Source of the DNA: Chloroflexota bacterium
GTDB taxonomy: Bacteria > Chloroflexota > Limnocylindria > Limnocylindrales > CSP1-4
Direction of reading: 5' to 3'
NCBI GenBank assembly: GCA_025935655.1
Contig: JAICUV010000009.1
Span: 1 to 29,955, forward strand
Length of the DNA stretch: 29,955 bases
The translations under genes were made by a program, and so were the position numbers. The notes beneath the pieces were generated by a model that was not told the DNA's origin, did no database searches, and worked only from the letters and a program-made list of their open reading frames with translations. Every line of letters begins with the position of its first letter. Position 1 is the stretch's first letter. Below, in pieces: positions 6,247 through 12,815 of this stretch.

Positions 6247-7719
6247 ATGCTCCTCGCGCCGCCCATCGAGCTCGACGCGCTCCTCGATGCCGAGCTCCGC
6301 CAGGGGGCGATCGACGATCCGTTCCGCCCCGCGGTCCTGCGCTGGGCGGCGGCCAGGGCACTCCCCGCGGACCACGACGCGGTCCTCGCCCAGCTGGAGG
6401 CGGCACGGCCTGGCGGACGCGGCCAGCGCCGGTTCCGCTGGCGCCTCCCCGTCGGCAGCTGGATCCCCCTCGAGCAACGGCTCCGGTGGCGTCCCGCCGA
6501 GGCCGAGCAGGCCGGCCGCTACCCGAACGAGCATGCCGGGCGCCTGTGGCTCGCGCCCGTGGCAACCGAGCATCTCGCCTGGCTGGCCGAGGTGGCGAAG
6601 GACGCCGACCCCGTGCGGGCCGCGCGGGCGACGGCGCTCCTCCACGAGGCCATGCCGACGATCGAGGACATCGTGGCCGCCGCGGTCGCCGGGGCGGATC
6701 CCTGGGCCGACACCTACCTGCTGTGGTCGTTCGTCCGCCAGCCGGTCGCGCTCGCGCCGATCCGCGGCCTCGTGACGGCGCTCGCGGCCCGCTACGCCGC
6801 ACGCGTCGCTCGGACCGGCGGCATCGTCCGTGGCCGGACCTACCCGTTCTTCGACCAGCCCATGGTCTCGGCGACCGCGCACCTCGCGACCGCGTCGGCC
6901 GCCCTCGGCGAGGGCGTCGGGTGGGTCAACAGGCAGCTCGCCTTCCTGGAGGCAGAGCGCCGCCCCGACGGTGGCTGGGGCGACCCGCGCCAGCCGTCGG
7001 ACATGCTCACGACGATCGCCGCGGCGCGTCTCCTCGGATCGATCGATCCCTCGTTCGACCCGCTCTCCGCCGTCGGCCCGCTGCGCGCGATGGCGGCCGC
7101 CTCCGGGCCGCGGCCGTCGCTCATCGGCCCCGAGTGGCCGTGGCTGGCCGTGGAGCTGGCGCGGTTCGAGGCCTGGGCGCCGCTCGCGTTCACCGAGCGC
7201 TTCCGCTGGCCCAATGTCGCGCAGTCGGTCATCGACCCGAAGTTCGGCGTGCCCCGCTACGAGGGCTACCTCATGCTGGCGGACCTGTTTGCTGCCGTGC
7301 CGGCCCTGGGGCGCGGGCGCACCTCCATTGCGTTCATGGACCTCGCGGGATTCGGCAAGTGGAACAAGGACCACGGCCAGCAGCGCGGCGACGACCTGCT
7401 CGCCCTGCTGACCTCCCACCTCAGGAAGATCCCCGGCTCGAGGACGATCCGCGACGGCGGCGATGAGTTCCTCGTCGTGGGAGCACCCGGCACCGTCGAT
7501 CTCGAGGCCAAGCTCGCCTCCTTCTGCGCCGCGTGGCCGGAGATCCAGCGCAGCGCGCTGGCGGGCCTGCCCGTCGTGCCCCTGCGGATCGCCATCGAGG
7601 ATGAGCCGGCCGACAAGCTGCGCGAGGCGCGCGAGCGCCTCGGCGTCAGCATCGGCAAGGTGAAGGAGGACCACCCCCATCCGCCGGAGGAGGGCGTGAT
7701 CGTCCGCTATGGCGAATGA
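6247..7719 (+). CDS. Alpha-toroid repeat protein fused to a GGDEF (diguanylate-cyclase-like) domain
   Basis: A 490-residue soluble protein. The N-terminal ~350 residues are helical and include a segment like the repeats of terpenoid-cyclase/prenyltransferase alpha-alpha toroids (RPDGGWGDPRQPSDML, then TTIAAARLL, ~residues 240-265). Residues ~359-485 look like a compact GGDEF domain. IAFMDLAGFGKWNKDHG then QRGDDLLALL matches the first metal-Asp and substrate region. RDGGDEFLVVG (~residues 402-412) is an intact GGDEF signature ~45 residues later, the usual spacing. No RxxD inhibitory site is visible before it. Activity (c-di-GMP or another cyclic dinucleotide) is plausible but unproven. There is no membrane segment and no EAL domain. 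The ATG at 6247 follows GATGCT by 6 nt; the ATG at 6211 would add 12 residues and is the alternative start. Confidence 0.72.
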   Translation: MLLAPPIELDALLDAELRQGAIDDPFRPAVLRWAAARALPADHDAVLAQLEAARPGGRGQRRFRWRLPVGSWIPLEQRLRWRPAEAEQAGRYPNEHAGRLWLAPVATEHLAWLAEVAKDADPVRAARATALLHEAMPTIEDIVAAAVAGADPWADTYLLWSFVRQPVALAPIRGLVTALAARYAARVARTGGIVRGRTYPFFDQPMVSATAHLATASAALGEGVGWVNRQLAFLEAERRPDGGWGDPRQPSDMLTTIAAARLLGSIDPSFDPLSAVGPLRAMAAASGPRPSLIGPEWPWLAVELARFEAWAPLAFTERFRWPNVAQSVIDPKFGVPRYEGYLMLADLFAAVPALGRGRTSIAFMDLAGFGKWNKDHGQQRGDDLLALLTSHLRKIPGSRTIRDGGDEFLVVGAPGTVDLEAKLASFCAAWPEIQRSALAGLPVVPLRIAIEDEPADKLREARERLGVSIGKVKEDHPHPPEEGVIVRYGE

Positions 7720-7731
7720 CGCCTGGCGACG

Positions 7732-7806
7732 TGGTGAGCCCGCTGGGATTCGAACCCAGGACCAAGGGATTAAAAGTCCCCTGCTCTACCGCTGAGCTAC
7801 GGGCCC
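7732..7806 (-). tRNA. tRNA-Lys (anticodon TTT)
   Basis: The minus strand folds into a complete cloverleaf: acceptor GGGCCCG paired with CGGGCTC (one G-T pair), D arm with AGCTCAGCGGTAGAGC, anticodon loop with TTT, and T arm GGTTCGAATCC. The discriminator base is A and CCA is encoded (7734-7732). A TATCGT hexamer at 7819-7814 is 7 nt upstream of the mature 5' end. Confidence 0.96.
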
Positions 7807-7813
7807 GCGGGCA

Positions 7814-7819
7814 ACGATA
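7814..7819 (-). promoter_or_regulatory. -10 element of tRNA-Lys
   Basis: TATCGT on the minus strand, 7 nt before the tRNA 5' end. No good -35 match was found at 16-18 bp. Confidence 0.45.
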
Positions 7820-7889
7820 CCGCCCGCGCGGAGCGCATCGGCCAGCCACGTGCCGCCGTGGTTCCGGGCGAGGACGGGATTGCCTTCGG

Positions 7890-8981
7890 TCAGGACGGCA
7901 GGAGCGTCTCGTTGATGAGCTGGTCCACCGTCACCGGGTTGGGGACGAGGTCCAGCGTCGTCATGAAGTCGAGGGACTGCTGCCAGCCGTCCCGGTCGAT
8001 GGTCCCGTAGGCCGCACCCGTGCGCGGGTTCGCCCACTGCGCGACCGTGGCGTCCAGGATCTGACGCTGGAGTGCCGGGTCCTGGGCGAGGTCCGGCACG
8101 AGCGCGAAGGTCGCATCGAGGCCCTTCTGCGGGTCCGCGGCGATCTCGTCCATCGCCCGCAGGGTCGCGGAGGTGAACGCCTTGAGCGCCGCCTCCTTGG
8201 CCGAGAGGGTCCCGGTCCCGGTCACGAGGCCCGGGCCCGGCAGCGGCACGACCGAGTCGACGGTGAGCACGGTGGTCGCGATGCCCGCGTTCTTGAGCAC
8301 GATCGGCTCGTTGTTGGCGAAGCCCGTGGCGGCATCAACGGTCCCCTGCTGGAGCGCCGTCGCCTGTCCGAAGTCCGGGAACTCCACGATGTCCACGTCC
8401 GCGGGCGTGAGGTTCGCGGACTGGAGCAGCGCCTGGAGCATGATCCAGGAGCTCCCGTACTTGCCCGGGATCCCGATCTTCTTGCCCTTGAGGTCCGCCG
8501 CGCTCGCGATCCCGGAGTCCGCCTTCGTGATGACGACGCTCGGGAACTGGCCGTAGATCGTCGCCGTGTACACGACCGGGATGCCCTGGCTCACCGCCGG
8601 GATGACCGAGGTGCCGTCGCCGGAGCCGATGTCCACGGCGCCCTGGCCCAGGAGCGTGATGAGGTCGGGGTCGATCTTGTTCTGGAGCGTCACGGCGAGC
8701 CCGGCGTCCGCGTAGTAGCCCGCCTGCTGGGCGAGGTAGAACTGCGCGAACTGGACGCTCGGGATGTAGCCCAGGCCCACGGTGAGCGCCACGGGCTCCC
8801 CGGACGGCGTGGCCGCCGCCTCGCTCGGGGGCGCGGAGCCCGTGGCCGAGGGCGGCGCGTCCGTCGGTGTCGAAGCGGACGGGGAGGACGTCGTGCCGCC
8901 GCACGCCGCGACGAGGAGCGCGAGGGCGGCGAGCAGGCCGGTGATCCGGGCGAGGCGGGCAGGGACGCGGGTGGGTTGCAC
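7890..8981 (-). CDS. ribY: ABC transporter substrate-binding lipoprotein (NMT1/THI5 type), probable riboflavin binding
   Basis: A 363-residue lipoprotein. Residues 1-27 are a lipoprotein signal peptide (Arg-rich n-region, hydrophobic core, lipobox VAAC with Cys27). A Ser/Thr/Pro/Ala-rich linker (~28-60) and a periplasmic-binding fold follow. VGLGYIPSVQFAQFYLAQQ then AGYYADAGL, DIGSGDGTSVIPA and LKGKKIGIPGKYGSSW are NMT1/SsuA/ThiY-family landmarks. The GTG start at 8981 has AAGGAG 9 nt upstream. The family binds pyrimidines, sulfonates, nitrate or flavins. The FMN riboswitch at the head of this operon argues for riboflavin or a flavin precursor (RibY). The symbol is therefore context-based. 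Confidence 0.82.
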   Translation of the reverse strand: MQPTRVPARLARITGLLAALALLVAACGGTTSSPSASTPTDAPPSATGSAPPSEAAATPSGEPVALTVGLGYIPSVQFAQFYLAQQAGYYADAGLAVTLQNKIDPDLITLLGQGAVDIGSGDGTSVIPAVSQGIPVVYTATIYGQFPSVVITKADSGIASAADLKGKKIGIPGKYGSSWIMLQALLQSANLTPADVDIVEFPDFGQATALQQGTVDAATGFANNEPIVLKNAGIATTVLTVDSVVPLPGPGLVTGTGTLSAKEAALKAFTSATLRAMDEIAADPQKGLDATFALVPDLAQDPALQRQILDATVAQWANPRTGAAYGTIDRDGWQQSLDFMTTLDLVPNPVTVDQLINETLLPS

Positions 8982-9016
8982 GGGCGGCGGCTCCTTCTGG
9001 GCGTGGGCGCGATCGC

Positions 9017-9856
9017 TCACCGGTCGCCGACCAGCCGGCGCTCGATGATGACCATCACGAGATACAGGGCGACGCCGAGCAGGGCGAGCGTCGCCAGGGT
9101 GGCGAACATGAGCGGGATGTCGAACAGCGACCCGCGGGAGATGTTGATGAGCACGCCGAGGCCCTGGTCGCCGCCGGCCCACTCCCCGATGATCGCGCCG
9201 ATGACCGCGAGCGTGATCCCCACCCGCATCCCGCCGAGGATCGCGGGCAGGGCCGCGGGGATCTCCACGCGCCGGATCACCTGCGACGGCGTCGCCCGGA
9301 AGCTGCGGGCCATCTCGAGCAGGCGCGGGTCGACGGAGCGCAGCCCGACCATCGTCGCGACGGCGACCGGGAAGAACACGATCAGCGTGGTGATCACGAG
9401 CTTGCTCGGGAGCCCCGTGCCGAACCACAGCGCGATGAGCGGCGCGAGCGCGAGGACCGGGGTCGCCTGCGCCGCGACGAGGTACGGGCTGAGGAGCCGC
9501 TCCGCGAGTCGCGAGCGCGCGAGGAGCACGCCCGTGACGAGGGCGAGCGTCGCGCCGATGACGAAGCCGAGCAGGACCTCCACGACCGTGGTCGAGAAGT
9601 GGGGCCACATCGTGCCGTCGGCCCACGCGCGGACGAATCGCTCCGCGACAGTCAGCGGCCCGGGCAGGATGAACGGCGGGTAGTCGCCGATCGCGACGAT
9701 GGCCTGCCACGCGAGCAGGAATGCCGCGAGGCTGGCGACGACCGGCCAGCCGATGCCGAACACCCGCCGAGCCGACGAGCGACGCCCGGGGGTCGCGGTC
9801 ACGTCGGCCGAGCCGCCGGCGGTGGTCGCCGCGGCGGACGTGGCGCGGCCGCTCAC
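9017..9856 (-). CDS. ribX: ABC transporter permease (SsuC/TauC/RibX type)
   Basis: A 279-residue inner-membrane permease of the BPD-transport family with about six membrane helices, the first at ~residues 35-55. The cytoplasmic EAA loop that contacts the ATPase reads EMARSFRATPSQVIRRVEIP then AALPAILGGMRVG (~residues 160-195). The GTG start at 9856 overlaps the ATPase stop (GTGA) and has GGAGG upstream. It is followed after 35 bp by the binding-protein gene. The fold is shared by nitrate, taurine, thiamine-precursor and riboflavin importers; the FMN riboswitch upstream points to flavin. Confidence 0.85.
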   Translation of the reverse strand: MSGRATSAAATTAGGSADVTATPGRRSSARRVFGIGWPVVASLAAFLLAWQAIVAIGDYPPFILPGPLTVAERFVRAWADGTMWPHFSTTVVEVLLGFVIGATLALVTGVLLARSRLAERLLSPYLVAAQATPVLALAPLIALWFGTGLPSKLVITTLIVFFPVAVATMVGLRSVDPRLLEMARSFRATPSQVIRRVEIPAALPAILGGMRVGITLAVIGAIIGEWAGGDQGLGVLINISRGSLFDIPLMFATLATLALLGVALYLVMVIIERRLVGDR

Positions 9857-10830
9857 CGGTCGTCCTCCGGCCGGAACGGGTCGAACCAGGCGGGCGTGCC
9901 CGGCGCGGTCTCCTCGTGCACGGCCTGCGCGTGCCCGTCGGCACGCTGCGCCTCGATCGCCGCGCGCGTCTCCGCGAGCGCGATCGCGTCGTCGGTGGTG
10001 TCGACGAGGTGGGCCCGGATGTCGGCGGCGATCGAGCTCACCGACGCCGAGTCGAGATCCGCGACTCGCCGCGGGCGGGGCAGGTCCACGCGGACCTCCG
10101 CCACGACGCGTCCGGGCCGCGGGCTGAGGACCACGACCCGGTCCGCGAGGAACACGGCCTCCGGGATCGAGTGGGTGACGAGGACGATCGTCGTGCCCGT
10201 CCGCTGCCACAGGTTGAGGAGCTCGGCGTTGAACCGCTCACGGGTCAGCGCGTCGAGGGCGCTGAACGGCTCGTCGAGCAGCAGCGCCGCCGGCTCGAGC
10301 GCGAGGGCGCGTGCGATCGAGACGCGCTGGCGTGTCCCGCCCGACAGCGTGGATGGCTTGGCGCGGGCGAACTCGCGCAGCCCGACGAGGCCGAGGAGGT
10401 CTCTCGCCCGCGCCTCCTGGCGCGCCGCCGACCACCCGGCAAGCTCCATCGGGAAGCGGACGTTCTGCTCGACGGTCCGCCAGGCGAGGAGCCGGGGCTC
10501 CTGGAACACGAGGCCCACGGCCGGGTCTGGCCCGGCGACCGGGCGCCCGTCGATGCTGACCGATCCCCGATCCGGCGAGATGAGCCCGGCGAGGACGCGC
10601 AGCAGCGTGCTCTTGCCGCAGCCGTTGGGGCCGATGAGTGCCACGACCTCGCGCGGCGCGATGTCCAGCGAGATGCCCTCGAGCGCCGTGACGGTGCGCG
10701 TGCCGCGGAACGTCAGCGAGACGTCGTCCACGCGGAGACCAGCACCAGGCCCCGGGACGTAGGGGGTCACCGGAGCGAGGACGGTCGCGGACGCGTCGAA
10801 CCGGGGATCGGGCCCCGGCGCTGCGGTCAT
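9853..10830 (-). CDS. ABC transporter ATP-binding protein of the flavin-regulated importer
   Basis: A 325-residue ATPase, first gene behind the FMN riboswitch. Walker A is GPNGCGKST (~residues 90-98), the ABC signature is LSGGTRQR (~185-192), Walker B LLLDEPFSALD (~210-220) and the switch histidine VTHSI (~243). The core resembles SsuB/TauB ATPases. An N-terminal extension of ~30 residues and a hydrophilic C-terminal tail of ~55 residues (His/Glu/Ala-rich) exceed the usual ~255. The ATG at 10830 has GGAGG (10840-10836) 5 nt upstream, and the stop overlaps the permease start. It energises uptake through the RibX-like permease. Confidence 0.9.
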   Translation of the reverse strand: MTAAPGPDPRFDASATVLAPVTPYVPGPGAGLRVDDVSLTFRGTRTVTALEGISLDIAPREVVALIGPNGCGKSTLLRVLAGLISPDRGSVSIDGRPVAGPDPAVGLVFQEPRLLAWRTVEQNVRFPMELAGWSAARQEARARDLLGLVGLREFARAKPSTLSGGTRQRVSIARALALEPAALLLDEPFSALDALTRERFNAELLNLWQRTGTTIVLVTHSIPEAVFLADRVVVLSPRPGRVVAEVRVDLPRPRRVADLDSASVSSIAADIRAHLVDTTDDAIALAETRAAIEAQRADGHAQAVHEETAPGTPAWFDPFRPEDDR

Positions 10831-10832
10831 CT

Positions 10833-10902
10833 GCACCTCCGTCGTACGTCGCGCACAACGGGGCAGGCGGCGCGTGGCGGTGTCCGCTGGTGGCGGACGT
10901 GC
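10833..10902 (-). promoter_or_regulatory. Expression platform of the FMN riboswitch (candidate SD sequestration)
   Basis: On the minus strand GCACGTCCGC (10902-10893) can pair with ACGGAGGTGC (10842-10833), which holds the ATPase ribosome-binding site: 8 pairs with one internal mismatch. The same GTCCGC can instead form a hairpin with GCGGAC (10898-10893 with 10887-10882, 5-nt loop), which would free the site. No T-tract terminator is visible. This points to control of translation rather than termination; it is inference from base pairing by eye. Confidence 0.4.
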
Positions 10903-10913
10903 CGACGCCGATG

Positions 10914-11075
10914 GCCTTCTTCCATCCGGACTGTACCGTCGGCTCCGGCGGGCGGGGCTGGCACCCCGCCTTCGGATCTGCCGCGCCGTGGAGGTCGTCC
11001 ATGGCGCCGCTCGTGGGCTCGTCCCGCGTCGCGGGACCCTACCACCGGTCGGGAATCGCACCCTGCCCCGAAGGC
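10914..11075 (-). ncRNA. FMN riboswitch (RFN element)
   Basis: The minus strand carries the RFN landmarks in order. Closing helix P1 pairs GCCTTC (11075-11070) with GAAGGC (10919-10914). Conserved pieces are GGGGCAGGGTGCGATTCCC and GACCGGTGGTA, then a GC-rich variable hairpin, GAGCCC, GCAGATCCG, GGAGCCGACGGTACAG and TCCGGATGGAAGAAGG. This class binds FMN and shuts off riboflavin synthesis or transport genes. The arm between GCAGATCCG and CCGGAGCC holds a long GGCGGGG/CCCCGCC hairpin rather than the usual short conserved loop, which is atypical. The element lies 83 nt before the ABC ATPase start. Confidence 0.93.
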
Positions 11076-11084
11076 TCTGCCACC

Positions 11085-11113
11085 AATCTACCACTCGGCG
11101 CGCGGGATATCGA
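11085..11113 (-). promoter_or_regulatory. Candidate promoter of the riboswitch-controlled operon
   Basis: TAGATT on the minus strand (11090-11085) places the start of transcription near 11078, just before riboswitch helix P1. TCGATA (11113-11108), 17 bp upstream, matches the -35 consensus at four of six positions. Confidence 0.5.
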
Positions 11114-11131
11114 CGGCCGCGCCGGCGCGCG

Positions 11132-11271
11132 TGGATCGCCGGGCGTTCCAAGCGTCGGCGCGGGCCTCCAGTTGGATCTCCGGCCGTTCCATCCGGCGGA
11201 CATGTCGCCAGCTGGAACAACGCGCGGTCCACCCGGGGAAATCGCCGCTGCGTGGAACGCTGGGCGTTCCA
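11132..11271. repeat. Array of four phased 19-bp dyad repeats
   Basis: Four copies of TGGAWC-N6-CGKTCCA lie at 11132-11150, 11173-11191, 11213-11231 and 11253-11271, with start-to-start periods of 41, 40 and 40 bp (about four helical turns). The first two copies have TGGATC and the last two TGGAAC; the third has CGGTCCA as right arm. The fourth extends to a perfect 10-bp inverted repeat with a 3-nt centre (11251-11273). The 21-22-bp spacers are unrelated apart from CCAGTTGGA/CCAGCTGGA at the edges of the second and third copies. The array sits directly upstream of the flavin-importer promoter and downstream of the FGGY kinase gene. Regulator binding sites are the likeliest reading. Confidence 0.75.
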
Positions 11272-11278
11272 CGGGCCG

Positions 11279-11390
11279 GCGCGCGGGGTGCGGCGCAGGG
11301 CGAGGAGCGCGGTGTCGGGCGACGGTGCGAGGTGTCGGGCGAGGGCGCGCGGTGCGCGGGTGCGCGGTGCGCCCCGCCGTGCGCGGCCCC
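11279..11390. repeat. Low-complexity GC-rich tract
   Basis: Imperfect short repeats of GGTGTCGGGCGA and GCGCGGTGCGCGG fill the space between the dyad array and the FGGY kinase stop codon. I see no gene or T-rich terminator here. It may be slippage-prone filler. Confidence 0.5.
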
Positions 11391-12815
11391 TCAGCCCCCA
11401 GCGCCCCCCAGCGCGTGCATCGACTCCGCGAGCGCCGGGTAGAGCGACCGGTAGACGGCGAACAGGTCGTCGTAGCGTGCGCGGACCGCGGGATCGGGCT
11501 CGATCAACCGGTCGACGGCCGTCATCGCCGCGACACCGGCCTCGAGGTCCGTCACCAGCCCCGTTCCCGCCGCGGCCAGGATCGCGGCCCCCAGCACCGC
11601 GGTGTGGCCGATGGCCGGGATCGCGACCGGGACGCCGAGCGTGTCCGCCTTGATCCGCGCCCACACGTCGTCGTGGCTCGCCCGGCCGGTCAGGCGGAGC
11701 TCGCGGACCGGGGCGCCGGCGGCGACGAGCGGCTCCGCGACGTGACGCAGCGCGAACGCCGCCCCCTCGAGCACGGCGCGAGCGAGGTGGGCGCGACCGT
11801 GCTGGAGCGTCAGGCCCACGAACGCCCCGCGTGCTGCCTCGTCGAACACCGGCGCCCGCTCCCCGGCGAGATAGGGCAGGAACACGAGGCCGTCCGCGCC
11901 CGCCGGCACGGCCGCGGCCGCGGCAAACAGGTCGTCCGCGGACCAGTCACCGCCGGCCACCGCACGGATCCAGTCCACGGCGGCCCCCGTCGCCGCCATC
12001 GCGCCGCCGACCACCCACCGCCCGGGGAGCGGCGCCAGCGCGACGAACAGCCCCGGGACCACGACCTCGCGGTCCGCGTAGATGCCGATCCCGCCGGAGG
12101 TCCCGCCGGTATCCACGGCGTCGCCCGGCAGTCGGAGACCCGCCCCCAGCATCGACGCCGTGCCGTCGTTCACGCCCGCGACCACCGGGATGCCCGGCCG
12201 CAGCCCGAGCATGGGTGCCACGTCCGCCCGCAGGGCTCCGAGCGGCGTCCCGAACGGCAGCCCGTCGGCGACCTGCGCCGCGCGGACGCCGGCCGCCTCG
12301 AGCGCCGCGCGCGTCATCGCCGTCTCGTGGCCCTGCAGGGTCTGCGCGGCCTCGCCCGTGAGCCACAGGCCCAGCGCGTCCCAGCTCGTCATGAGCCAGC
12401 GCGCCTCGGCGGCGGCGTCGGCGTCCTCGTTGGCGAGCCAGGCGATCTTGGGCAGGATCCCCCACCCGCTCGCGCCCGCGCGACGGTCCTGCCACGTCAT
12501 CGCGGCCCGGATCGGCTCCGCGTCGCCGTCCAGGACCGCCAGCGTGGGTCCCTGCCCCACGCCGCAGATCGCGGCAACCCTGACGCTGTCCCCGGCGAGC
12601 GCCTCGATGGACCGCGTCGCAGTCGCGATGGCCCGCCACCAGTCGCGCGGGTCCTGCTCGGCGCGGCCGTCGGGTCCGTGGACCGTCGGGATCGGGGCCC
12701 GCCCCAGCCCGTAGAGGGTCCCGTCGAGCCCGACGAGCGCCGCCTTCGCCTCCGTCGTGCCGAGGTCCAGCCCGAGAACCGCGGTCGCGCTGCCGCCTGC
12801 CGCGACCCCGCTCAC
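11391..12815 (-). CDS. FGGY-family carbohydrate kinase (xylulokinase-like)
   Basis: A 474-residue sugar kinase of the actin/hexokinase superfamily. VLGLDLGTTEAKAALV (residues ~13-28) is the N-terminal phosphate-binding loop. AMTWQDRRA (~residue 90) carries the conserved Asp/Arg of the sugar site. VVAGVNDGTASMLGAG (~residues 215-230) contains the catalytic Asp region. LRLTGRASHDDVWARIKAD (~residues 370-390) matches the C-terminal FGGY signature region. XylB is the closest well-known relative, but substrate (xylulose, ribulose, another polyol or glycerol) is not determined. The GTG start overlaps the stop of the class V enzyme (GTGA), indicating co-translation; no sugar transporter or isomerase is nearby. 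Confidence 0.87.
   Translation of the reverse strand: MSGVAAGGSATAVLGLDLGTTEAKAALVGLDGTLYGLGRAPIPTVHGPDGRAEQDPRDWWRAIATATRSIEALAGDSVRVAAICGVGQGPTLAVLDGDAEPIRAAMTWQDRRAGASGWGILPKIAWLANEDADAAAEARWLMTSWDALGLWLTGEAAQTLQGHETAMTRAALEAAGVRAAQVADGLPFGTPLGALRADVAPMLGLRPGIPVVAGVNDGTASMLGAGLRLPGDAVDTGGTSGGIGIYADREVVVPGLFVALAPLPGRWVVGGAMAATGAAVDWIRAVAGGDWSADDLFAAAAAVPAGADGLVFLPYLAGERAPVFDEAARGAFVGLTLQHGRAHLARAVLEGAAFALRHVAEPLVAAGAPVRELRLTGRASHDDVWARIKADTLGVPVAIPAIGHTAVLGAAILAAAGTGLVTDLEAGVAAMTAVDRLIEPDPAVRARYDDLFAVYRSLYPALAESMHALGGAGG

Noticed and set aside
7890..10830. Annotation of the ABC system as thiamine-precursor, nitrate or sulfonate importer
   Set aside because: The family alone would allow it, but the upstream aptamer matches the FMN class and not TPP; no sulfur- or nitrogen-metabolism genes adjoin it.
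11132..11271. CRISPR-like array
   Set aside because: Repeats are 19 bp, imperfect and dyad-symmetric, spacers only 21-22 bp, and no cas genes are nearby. Phased protein-binding sites fit better.
11251..11273. Perfect 10-bp hairpin as terminator of the FGGY kinase gene
   Set aside because: No T tract on the minus-strand side, ~120 bp beyond the stop, and it belongs to the periodic dyad series.
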